Shown here in pieces: positions 1-5,794 of a stretch of 11,761 nt of DNA (its first letter is position 1; every line of letters starts with the position of its first letter). The notes beneath the pieces are model-generated. The model did no database searches, had not been told where the DNA came from, and was given only the letters and a program-made list of their open reading frames with translations. Origin of the DNA: Candidatus Aegiribacteria sp. (GTDB taxonomy: Bacteria > Fermentibacterota > Fermentibacteria > Fermentibacterales > Fermentibacteraceae); NCBI GenBank assembly GCA_021107345.1, contig JAIOSX010000030.1, forward strand, positions 1 to 11,761. The letters run 5' to 3'. A program made the translations under genes and the position numbers.

Positions 1-1167
1 GTTTACACTTCAACGATCGAGCATACCGGCGGTAATTACATGTCCAGCGGATTTGACCAGGCGATGTCAACAGATCTTGTTTACAGCGAGAATGGCGGAA
101 ATGAAAGCTGGGTCGACTCGCAGATGGAACTCTATCTGGGAATAGATAACTACATAACAATGGATGACCCCCTTTCCTATGTCACCATCGATCATATCGA
201 CTGCTGGTCGAAGATACTCAGCCCCGGGAAGATCCTTGTACTCAGACTTCCACCTTATCATGACGATTACGTTGCTCTGGAAGCTGCAGCTGACATGCTG
301 GCAGCAACTGAAAGTCCATACGGAACCAACTGGGAAGTTTACAGAGTTGAAAGCAGCGGAAGCGAGGGGTATACGAACAGCCTGATATTTAATGATCATG
401 TGTATATGCCTGCATTTAACAGCGATAACGATACACCAGCCATCGCAGTTTATGAAGAGGCGCTTCCCGGTTATACAGTGCAGGGATATGATTATTCGGG
501 GTGGCTACCGGATGATGCTTTGCATTGCAGAACCAGGAATGTTATGGACAACGAGATGCTGTTCATCCGTCATTTACCGGTGGATTCCACGCAGTCCTCC
601 AGCAGCCCTGTAACAATAGACGCCCTCATCAGATGTCATCCGGACAATGCGTTGACCAGTCATGAGGTGTATTACAGAATCGGAACCTCCGGATCCTTTA
701 CATCCCTTTCAATGACTTCGACGGGTTCTGATTCCTTCACTGTGGATATTCCCGGGGTCTCGGGAAGCGAAACGGTGCAGTATTACATATCCGCTTCCGA
801 TGATACCGGCAGGGACGAATCCCGGCCGAGATTCGCTCCCGATACCTGGTTCTTCGAGTATGAAACGACTTTAACAGGCCTGGGGCATGGTGATTGTTCA
901 ATTGCGGGAGTCACAATTGAGAATATAGAGCCCAATCCCTTCCGGGAAGCTATTTCTATCCGGTATTCAATGGCTTCTCCAATACCGGTGTCATTGACCG
1001 TATTCGATATTTCCGGAAGAGTGGTGTCAGTATCTGATGACTGCCTTGATGCCGGTAATGATTGTTTCACCTGGATGCCCGACGATACGGTTCCTGCAGG
1101 TGTTTACATCATCAGGCTTTCGAGTCCCGAATGGCAGACAGCTCAAAAAATCACTCTTATCAGGTAG
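1..1167 (+). CDS. Secreted peptidylarginine-deiminase-like protein with T9SS sorting domain (5' end missing)
   Basis: The frame is open from base 1, so the N-terminus lies outside the window; the first ATG (base 40) is internal. The visible part is the C-terminal half of a PAD_porph/agmatine-deiminase-family catalytic domain, which hydrolyses guanidino groups (peptidyl-arginine to citrulline, or agmatine). Matches to the Porphyromonas enzyme are: the His-x-Asp pair in DHIDCW (His codon 193, Asp codon 199), the Asn-containing GYTNSLIF near 367-390, and the nucleophile Cys in ALHCRT (codon 526). An Ig-like domain follows (about 600-870). The last ~81 residues (from about base 922) form a T9SS type A sorting domain with the marks NPF, YDxSGR-like FDISGR and PAGVYIIRL. 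Catalytic plus Ig plus C-terminal domain is the layout of the secreted Porphyromonas enzyme. The substrate (protein, peptide or agmatine) cannot be decided because the substrate-binding N-terminal half is missing. Confidence 0.85.
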   Translation, partial: VYTSTIEHTGGNYMSSGFDQAMSTDLVYSENGGNESWVDSQMELYLGIDNYITMDDPLSYVTIDHIDCWSKILSPGKILVLRLPPYHDDYVALEAAADMLAATESPYGTNWEVYRVESSGSEGYTNSLIFNDHVYMPAFNSDNDTPAIAVYEEALPGYTVQGYDYSGWLPDDALHCRTRNVMDNEMLFIRHLPVDSTQSSSSPVTIDALIRCHPDNALTSHEVYYRIGTSGSFTSLSMTSTGSDSFTVDIPGVSGSETVQYYISASDDTGRDESRPRFAPDTWFFEYETTLTGLGHGDCSIAGVTIENIEPNPFREAISIRYSMASPIPVSLTVFDISGRVVSVSDDCLDAGNDCFTWMPDDTVPAGVYIIRLSSPEWQTAQKITLIR

Positions 1168-1180
1168 TTGACTGATAGCC

Positions 1181-2065
1181 TTGTCCATACCTTTGCATCA
1201 ACTCCGAAGACGCCTGGAAACCGTTTACACCGAATACAACCGGTGGGAATACATCCATCCTGATCCACTTGAGTTTCTCTGGAGGTACAGTAGTACCGAG
1301 GACAGGGAGATAGTCGGGCTGATAGCGTCCGGGCTTGCCTACGGGAGAGTTGCCCGGATACTGAAAAGCACTGAAAAAGTTCTTGAAATACTTGGACCCG
1401 CTCCATCCGGTTTTCTCCGGGAGGTATCCCTGAAAGAACTATCCGGGGCGTTTGACGGATTTAAACACCGGTTCACGACCGCGTTTGAAATGGCGGCCAT
1501 TCTTAAATCCGCATCTGTACTTCAGGAAAAATGGGGGCTTCTTGGACACATGCTGAGAGCTTTCATTTCTGAAGATACTTATCACAATGCCCTTGACCGG
1601 TTCGTCAGGAATCTTCTGGAAGGGGCGGGAATGGAGAAGTGCAGCTTATTGGCCAGACCATCTCTTGGAAGCGCCTGCAAAAGACTTCACCTTTTCATGA
1701 GATGGATGGTCAGAAAGGATGATGTGGACCCCGGAGGATGGCAATGGATTTCACCGTCAGTTCTGATAATTCCCCTAGATGTTCATATGTTCAGAGCCGC
1801 CGTGGCACTGGGGTTTACCGGAAGAAAGACTGCAAGCTGCGCAGCGGCCTTTGAGATAACTGAGAGTTTCAGGGCAATAAACCCCGACGATCCGGTGAAG
1901 TACGATTTCGCGCTTCCCGTATGGGAATACAGGGTCTTCACCAGGATACTCTGTTCAGGGAGTTGTTCCCCGGGAAAGCCGGGGATGTGTAATGTCCTTA
2001 GGAATAATCAGGCTTCTGATACCGATTCTGCTGATTCTGGTGCCGGAAATAGGTTATTGGATTAG
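1181..2065 (+). CDS. TIGR02757 (DUF2400) family protein, C-terminus out of frame
   Basis: This is a TIGR02757 family protein of unknown function. Family signatures are: an N-terminal HPDPLEFLWRYSS and REIVGLIASGLAYGRV, then FKHRFTTAFE, then GSACKRLHLFMRWMVRKDD, LIIPLDVHMFRAAVALGF and NPDDPVKYDFAL. The start is the TTG at 1181; it is the first usable start after an in-frame stop at 1169-1171, and no good Shine-Dalgarno is visible, so the start is uncertain. After KYDFAL (ending at 1915) the frame loses family similarity and runs on to 2065. The neighbouring frame instead gives SRMGIQGLHQ and stops at TAA 1990-1992, which fits the family's usual [FT]RLGI-type ending. One base therefore appears to be missing near 1913-1918, and the true gene probably spans 1181-1992. 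It starts 13 bases after the deiminase stop and could be cotranscribed with it. Confidence 0.85.
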   Translation: MSIPLHQLRRRLETVYTEYNRWEYIHPDPLEFLWRYSSTEDREIVGLIASGLAYGRVARILKSTEKVLEILGPAPSGFLREVSLKELSGAFDGFKHRFTTAFEMAAILKSASVLQEKWGLLGHMLRAFISEDTYHNALDRFVRNLLEGAGMEKCSLLARPSLGSACKRLHLFMRWMVRKDDVDPGGWQWISPSVLIIPLDVHMFRAAVALGFTGRKTASCAAAFEITESFRAINPDDPVKYDFALPVWEYRVFTRILCSGSCSPGKPGMCNVLRNNQASDTDSADSGAGNRLLD

Positions 2066-2123
2066 CAGAAATGATTCAAAATTTATCGCAAGTGAAATTA
2101 AAGAAAGTTTTAGAACCATGTGA
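1992..2123 (+). CDS. Possible 43-aa single-pass membrane peptide
   Basis: The ATG at 1992 overlaps the restored stop of the TIGR02757 gene (TAATG, TAA 1990-1992), a common arrangement for translational coupling. The peptide has a strongly hydrophobic N-terminal stretch (about residues 4-18: GIIRLLIPILLILVP) and a polar, charged tail ending SEIKESFRTM. I recognise no family. It could be a real small membrane protein, the remnant of a longer gene, or a chance frame. The TIGR02757 frame as read runs through the first half of it, which makes an automatic call unlikely. Confidence 0.35.
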   Translation: MSLGIIRLLIPILLILVPEIGYWISRNDSKFIASEIKESFRTM

Positions 2124-2412
2124 AGTCACTTCTGCGGATTGTAAACGCTTCGCATTTTCAACCGTTCTTTCTCTCTATACAAAAACTGGTGTAATATTCG
2201 GGTAAGTTCTACGCAGCCGATCCGGCTTAATGAAAGAGGTGCATCGGGGTTTCGAATGATTGTCAGTTGATCAACATATTGACCGGGAAGTGTTTCAAGC
2301 AGTATCATTGATTTCAGGTGAAGAGATTGAGGAAAAGGGAACTGAGAAGTAAGGATAGTTATTTGAAAAATTCTGTTGCTATGTTCATTCCTTTGCATAA
2401 AGCGGTGCCTTT
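2124..2412. other. Gene-poor stretch before prsW
   Basis: About 290 bases hold no gene I can support. Short open segments occur in all three forward frames (about 24-30 codons each), and the longest reading is a 90-codon frame on the minus strand that resembles nothing I know. It may be an eroded gene or plain intergenic sequence. I see no tRNA, strong hairpin or repeat, and no clear promoter for the downstream gene. Confidence 0.4.
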
Positions 2413-3099
2413 ATGCTGATTCCAGCGCTTGCCTCCATTCTTCCTGCATTTCTGTGGATGATTTACTTCTACAGAAGTGACAGATATGCACCCGAGCCGA
2501 AAAAACTTGTGGCAAGAACTTTCCTTGTTGGAGCACTGGTGGGAGCCGCCATGGTCTTTTCACTGAAAGAGCTTCCATTTTACGTTAGTTTTCTCACACT
2601 GGCCGTATTTATAGCTCCGGTTACCGAGGAGACCGCTAAATTCCTCTGTGTGCGGTGGACAGTATACAATCGCAGTGAATTCGATGAACCTGTTGATGGT
2701 ATGGTCTACGCAACAGCAGCTGCATTGGGATTCGCATCGGTTGAGAATGTCATCTACGTTCTTAACAGCTGGGCATCCGGAGGAGCAGAAATAGGAGTGC
2801 TGGTTCTTACCGGCAGATCAGTGCTGAGTGTTCCGGCTCATGCGCTGTTCTCAAGCCTGTGGGGGCTGGCTCTGGGATGGCATAAGAAAAGAAAAACTTT
2901 TAAATCATCGATGCTGGTTGTGGTGGGATTGCTGGGCGGTATGATACTTCACGGACTTTTCAATTATCTGACAAGCGAAAATCTGTTCGGAGGGTTGCTT
3001 TTCCTCACGTTGATGGCCATTGCGTGGCGCGGTGTGTTTCTCCTTGTTCGTAAAGCACTGAAGTCGAGTATTCCAACGGATACAAAAGGTACGGCATAG
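2413..3099 (+). CDS. PrsW-family intramembrane metalloprotease
   Basis: This is a 228-residue, mostly hydrophobic multi-pass membrane protein of the PrsW/CPBP-like glutamic-type protease group. The motifs stand in the expected order: RYAPEPKKL after the first membrane segment (residues 24-32); APVTEETAK with the Glu-Glu pair at 72-73; DGMVYATAAALGFASVEN with Glu111-Asn112; PAHALFSSLWG with His143; and HGLFN with His180. In Bacillus, PrsW makes the site-1 cut in the anti-sigma factor RsiW. Distant homologues are common and mostly uncharacterised, and no anti-sigma or sigma gene is visible here, so the substrate is unknown. The ATG at 2413 begins a natural first membrane helix; the ribosome-binding site is weak. 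The gene converges on the Rrf2 gene with a 33-base gap. Confidence 0.88.
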   Translation: MLIPALASILPAFLWMIYFYRSDRYAPEPKKLVARTFLVGALVGAAMVFSLKELPFYVSFLTLAVFIAPVTEETAKFLCVRWTVYNRSEFDEPVDGMVYATAAALGFASVENVIYVLNSWASGGAEIGVLVLTGRSVLSVPAHALFSSLWGLALGWHKKRKTFKSSMLVVVGLLGGMILHGLFNYLTSENLFGGLLFLTLMAIAWRGVFLLVRKALKSSIPTDTKGTA

Positions 3100-3126
3100 A
3101 GAAAAAACCTGAATATAGAATCTTTT

Positions 3127-3149
3127 CCAGAATCAGGGCACTATTCTGG
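3127..3149. terminator. Hairpin between convergent prsW-like and rrf2 genes
   Basis: A 7-bp perfect stem (CCAGAAT at 3127-3133, ATTCTGG at 3143-3149) with a 9-base loop lies 27 bases after the prsW stop. It overlaps the last codons of the minus-strand regulator. On the plus strand a T-rich stretch follows after a short gap (CCTTTTT from 3154), and on the minus strand AAAAGA follows. It could serve as a weak terminator for the prsW-like gene; the loop is large and the stem AT-containing, so the call is tentative. Confidence 0.4.
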
Positions 3150-3567
3150 ATTGTCCTTTTTCCAGGAGTTTTCCGATATCCTCAACAGTGGTTTCAGTAA
3201 AATAATCCCTTATCAGTTTTGACGCATCTTTCCCGATCGTGCCGAAAAGGCATACCGGAAGAGTGCATCCACTGCCCGCATAGGGACATAAGCTGGTTTC
3301 GAAGGTTCCTTCCAGAGCAATCCAGATATCCATCAGCCTGATATCGGAGGCATTGACTCCCAGTGTAAACCCACCACCGCGGCCTCTCCTGGATCTTACC
3401 ATACCTGCCCTGGTAAGTTTCTGCATTACTTTCGAAAGATGATCTGCTGAACCCGGCTTGATGAGGAGATCGTTCAGTTTCACCGCTTCGGGGCCACCGG
3501 TTGCCAGCTTTGCCATGGCATGAACCGCAAGGGAAACCGATTGCGGAATTGATACTGGTAATGACAT
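3133..3567 (-). CDS. Rrf2-family Fe-S transcriptional regulator, probable regulator of hcp
   Basis: This is a 144-residue Rrf2-family repressor. It has an N-terminal winged helix-turn-helix with the family wing signature: HLSKVMQKLTRAGMVRS (residues 43-59) followed by RGRGGGFTLG (61-70). Three clustered cysteines (Cys94, Cys101, Cys106; C-x6-C-x4-C) sit where IscR and NsrR bind their Fe-S cluster. The spacing differs slightly from both E. coli proteins. The frame is open back to an ATG at 3648. The ATG at 3567 is chosen because AAAGGA precedes it by 5 bases, because it gives a normal Rrf2 N-terminus, and because the extra 27 residues are not family-like. It is divergent from hcp, as in NO-sensing Rrf2-hcp pairs, so an NsrR-like role is likely but inferred. 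Confidence 0.88.
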   Translation of the reverse strand: MSLPVSIPQSVSLAVHAMAKLATGGPEAVKLNDLLIKPGSADHLSKVMQKLTRAGMVRSRRGRGGGFTLGVNASDIRLMDIWIALEGTFETSLCPYAGSGCTLPVCLFGTIGKDASKLIRDYFTETTVEDIGKLLEKGQSRIVP

Positions 3568-3572
3568 AGTAT

Positions 3573-3578
3573 TCCTTT
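3573..3578 (-). promoter_or_regulatory. Ribosome-binding site fixing the rrf2 start
   Basis: AAAGGA on the minus strand lies 5 bases before the ATG at 3567. It supports this start over the upstream in-frame ATG at 3648. Confidence 0.6.
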
Positions 3579-3588
3579 CATTCTCCTT

Positions 3589-3617
3589 AAAATAGTAATA
3601 GAATACCATATCGTCAA
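3589..3617 (-). promoter_or_regulatory. Candidate sigma-70-type promoter of rrf2
   Basis: On the minus strand, TTGACG (3617-3612) and TATTTT (3594-3589) are separated by 17 bases, about 22 bases before the chosen ATG. The -35 box matches 5 of 6 consensus bases and the -10 box 4 of 6. This gives a short leader that holds the ribosome-binding site. Confidence 0.45.
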
Positions 3618-3655
3618 CATTCACTGTTAGAAATGTACATACAAACATCTACCTA

Positions 3656-3683
3656 TTGACAGTTAACGTAAAACGCTTATTAT
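3656..3683 (+). promoter_or_regulatory. Candidate sigma-70-type promoter of hcp
   Basis: A perfect TTGACA (3656-3661) and TATTAT (3678-3683) are separated by 16 bases, which predicts transcription starting near 3690 and a leader of about 57 bases before the hcp ATG. It is the best promoter match in the window. A strong core promoter fits a gene held off by a repressor. Confidence 0.6.
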
Positions 3684-3701
3684 TGGTAAAGAAATACCGA
3701 T
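3682..3701 (+). promoter_or_regulatory. Imperfect inverted repeat at the predicted hcp transcription start (possible operator)
   Basis: ATTGGTA (3682-3688) and TACCGAT (3695-3701) are inverted repeats matching at 6 of 7 positions around a 6-base AT-rich spacer. The repeat overlaps the end of the -10 box and the predicted start site, a placement typical of a repressor operator. The Rrf2 regulator encoded next door is the natural candidate. The motif does not match the E. coli NsrR consensus closely. Confidence 0.4.
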
Positions 3702-3734
3702 TTGTAATTTCATGAATATAAGGCAATCTTGCCG

Positions 3735-3741
3735 GAAGGAG
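3735..3741 (+). promoter_or_regulatory. Ribosome-binding site fixing the hcp start
   Basis: GAAGGAG ends 5 bases before the ATG at 3747. It supports this ATG over the in-frame TTG at 3729, which would add six residues in front of the conserved MFCYQCEQ start and has no ribosome-binding site. Confidence 0.75.
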
Positions 3742-3746
3742 AAGAA

Positions 3747-5387
3747 ATGTTTTGTTATCAGTGTGAACAGACAGCAAAAGGGACCGGTTGCGACAGGTTC
3801 GGTGTCTGCGGTAAGGACCCTGTGACAGCGGTAATGCAGGATCTTCTTGTATATGTCGCAAAAGGCGTTTCCAATTGGGCGATAAGAGCAAGGAAGCTCG
3901 GAGTTGTGGATAGTAAAGCTGACATTTTTGTAATTGAAGCACTATTCACTACGGTTACAAATGTGAATTTCGATTCGGACACTCTGATAAATATGATCCG
4001 TACAGGTGTTAAAGTACGAGATAACATTCGTGATCTGTATATGAAAGCCTGCAATGAAAAGGGGCTGGAACCTGAGAAGCCGGGGGGACCCGCCGTTTGG
4101 GAGATACCAGAGAATGATGAAGAGATCGAGAGTGAGGCCGCGAAACTTTCCATAGCTGACAGGCTTGAAGATCCCGGCAAGGATATCACTGGCCTTGAAG
4201 AATTGATAACCTATGGGCTGAAGGGTTCAGCTTCCTATGCCGATCATGCTCAGATACTTGGCTATGAAGATAATGATGTATACGCGTTCTTCCACGAATG
4301 CCTTGATTTTCTCACAAGAAAGAACACAGTTGATGATCTCTTTACCATGGTTCTGAAGGTTGGAGAGAAGAATCTTCGTGTCATGGAGCTCCTTGATTCG
4401 GCAAATACCGGGATTTACGGTCATCCGGAGCCTACTGAAGTAAGAGTTACTCCGGTCAGGGGCAAGGCGATAGTTGTTTCAGGCCACGATCTGAAGGATC
4501 TTGATGAGCTGCTGAAGCAGACAGAGGGCAAGGGAATAAATGTGTATACACATGGCGAAATGCTTCCCACACTCGCATATCCGGGACTGAAGAAGTATTC
4601 ACACCTTATAGGGAATTATGGCGGAGCCTGGCAGGATCAGCAGAGGGAATTCGATGAATTCCCCGGAGCCATCCTGATGACTACGAATTGTATCCAGAAA
4701 CCGAAAGATTCCTACAAAGACAGGATTTTCACAACCGGACTGGTTCAGTGGCCGGGAGTTGTACATATAGATAACCATGACTACTCTGCGGTAATAGAAG
4801 CCGCACTCACTGCTGATGGTTTCATCGAAGATGTTCGCGAGAAGAAAATAATGATAGGATTCGCGAAAAATGCGGTTCTTTCAGTTGCGGACAAGGTAAT
4901 CCAGGCGGTTAAGGATGGAGACATCCGTCATTTTTTCCTGGTTGGCGGATGCGACGGGGCGAAATCCGGCAGAAACTACTATACAGATATAGCGCAGCAG
5001 ATACCTGATGACTGTATCATTCTTACACTGGCCTGCGGCAAGTACCGCTTCAATAAGCTTCCGTTCGGTGATATAGGCGGTATTCCCAGACTGCTTGATA
5101 TTGGTCAGTGCAACGACGCACATTCTGCAATTCAGATCGCAATAGCGCTTGCCGGTGCTTTCGAATGCGGAGTAAACGATCTGCCCCTTTCCATGATCCT
5201 CAGCTGGTACGAGCAGAAGGCTGTTACAATTCTGCTGTCCCTGCTTTATCTTGGCATAAAGGATATAAGGCTCGGACCGACACTTCCAGCTTTCCTTACT
5301 CCTGCTGCTCTGGGGATACTTATAGATAAATTCAATATTATGCCCACTACTACTCCCGAAGATGACCTCAAGGCGATTCTGGGCTAA
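3747..5387 (+). CDS. hcp: Hybrid cluster protein (class I), NO/hydroxylamine reductase
   Basis: This is a complete 546-residue hybrid cluster (prismane) protein. The N-terminal cluster motif is Cys3, Cys6, Cys15, Cys21 (C-x2-C-x8-C-x5-C), the compact spacing of class I proteins from strict anaerobes. All hybrid-cluster ligands are visible: His247 (SGHDL), Glu271 (THGEMLP), Cys315 (TTNCI), Cys402 (GGCDGAK, the persulfide cysteine), Cys430 (LACGK), Cys455 (GQCND), and Glu489 and Lys491 (SWYEQKA). Hcp is a cytoplasmic enzyme; reduction of hydroxylamine and of NO to N2O, and protein S-nitrosylation in E. coli, are the established activities. No hcr reductase gene is nearby, so electrons must come from another donor. 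The divergent Rrf2 gene and the strong promoter point to induction by nitrosative stress. Confidence 0.97.
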   Translation: MFCYQCEQTAKGTGCDRFGVCGKDPVTAVMQDLLVYVAKGVSNWAIRARKLGVVDSKADIFVIEALFTTVTNVNFDSDTLINMIRTGVKVRDNIRDLYMKACNEKGLEPEKPGGPAVWEIPENDEEIESEAAKLSIADRLEDPGKDITGLEELITYGLKGSASYADHAQILGYEDNDVYAFFHECLDFLTRKNTVDDLFTMVLKVGEKNLRVMELLDSANTGIYGHPEPTEVRVTPVRGKAIVVSGHDLKDLDELLKQTEGKGINVYTHGEMLPTLAYPGLKKYSHLIGNYGGAWQDQQREFDEFPGAILMTTNCIQKPKDSYKDRIFTTGLVQWPGVVHIDNHDYSAVIEAALTADGFIEDVREKKIMIGFAKNAVLSVADKVIQAVKDGDIRHFFLVGGCDGAKSGRNYYTDIAQQIPDDCIILTLACGKYRFNKLPFGDIGGIPRLLDIGQCNDAHSAIQIAIALAGAFECGVNDLPLSMILSWYEQKAVTILLSLLYLGIKDIRLGPTLPAFLTPAALGILIDKFNIMPTTTPEDDLKAILG

Positions 5388-5399
5388 ACAGGATAAATA

Positions 5400-5417
5400 G
5401 GGGCGGGTTACCGCCCC
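5400..5417 (+). terminator. GC-rich hairpin after hcp, no T tract
   Basis: GGGGCGG (5400-5406) pairs with CCGCCCC (5411-5417) around a GTTA loop, 12 bases after the hcp stop. Only CTTC follows, so it is not a classical intrinsic terminator. It may be an attenuator or an mRNA-end stabiliser between hcp and the cupin gene. A hairpin of the same type and distance follows tldE. Confidence 0.5.
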
Positions 5418-5444
5418 CTTCATGAGAAGTGGAGAAAAATAAAT

Positions 5445-5783
5445 ATGAACATAATCAGAGTATCGGAACAGCCTGTTTCAGGGAATCCTCACGGTATAGA
5501 TGTAAGACGCGTATACGACAGTGAACATGCTCTTTCAAGCCATCTTACCCTCAAACCCGGAGAGAAACTCATCCGCCATATTACTCCGGTTGATGTGTTT
5601 TTCTATGTGCTTGAAGGAACGGGGATTATTGAAGTGGGAAATGAAGTGACTGAAGTCTCCGCGGACACAGTAATAGACAGTCCTAAGGATATTCCCCACT
5701 GCTGGTACAACAGGAGTGACGGAGATCTCAGGATACTGGTTGTGAAAGTACCCCGTCCTTCGACAGGAACAAAGCTGTTGTAA
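5445..5783 (+). CDS. Small cupin-domain protein downstream of hcp
   Basis: This is a 112-residue single-domain cupin. The beta-barrel core is recognisable from the segment LKPGEKLIRHITPVDVFF, YVLEGTGIIEVGNE, SPKDIPHCWYN and ILVVKVPRP. The first cupin motif normally reads H-x-H-x3-E; here the aligned residues are His, Thr and Val, so only the first histidine and the motif-2 histidine (PHCWYN) remain of the usual four metal ligands. The start ATG follows GGAG by 10 bases. It begins 57 bases after hcp, beyond a hairpin, and may be read through from the hcp promoter. Function unknown; a ligand-binding or weakly metal-binding accessory role in the same stress response is inferred. It converges on the next gene with an 11-base gap. 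Confidence 0.85.
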   Translation: MNIIRVSEQPVSGNPHGIDVRRVYDSEHALSSHLTLKPGEKLIRHITPVDVFFYVLEGTGIIEVGNEVTEVSADTVIDSPKDIPHCWYNRSDGDLRILVVKVPRPSTGTKLL

Positions 5784-5794
5784 GCGGTTCCCGA

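Noticed and set aside
2126..2398. 90-codon frame on the minus strand in the gap before prsW
   Set aside because: Composition is unlike a normal protein, no family is recognisable, and its start would sit only 14 bases from the divergent prsW-like start with no room for a promoter.
3633..3640. ATGTACAT palindrome between rrf2 and hcp as an operator
   Set aside because: Only 8 bases long and upstream of both predicted promoters; chance is a sufficient explanation, and the repeat at 3682-3701 is better placed.
3568..3648. Longer Rrf2 start at 3648
   Set aside because: The extra 27 residues are not Rrf2-like and would be read across the predicted rrf2 promoter; AAAGGA supports the ATG at 3567.
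3729..3746. Upstream TTG start for Hcp
   Set aside because: It covers the ribosome-binding site of the ATG at 3747 and adds residues before the conserved MFCYQCEQ N-terminus.
4881..5423. 180-codon open frame antisense to hcp
   Set aside because: It lies entirely against a fully conserved hcp, has no recognisable domain, and is a codon-bias shadow.
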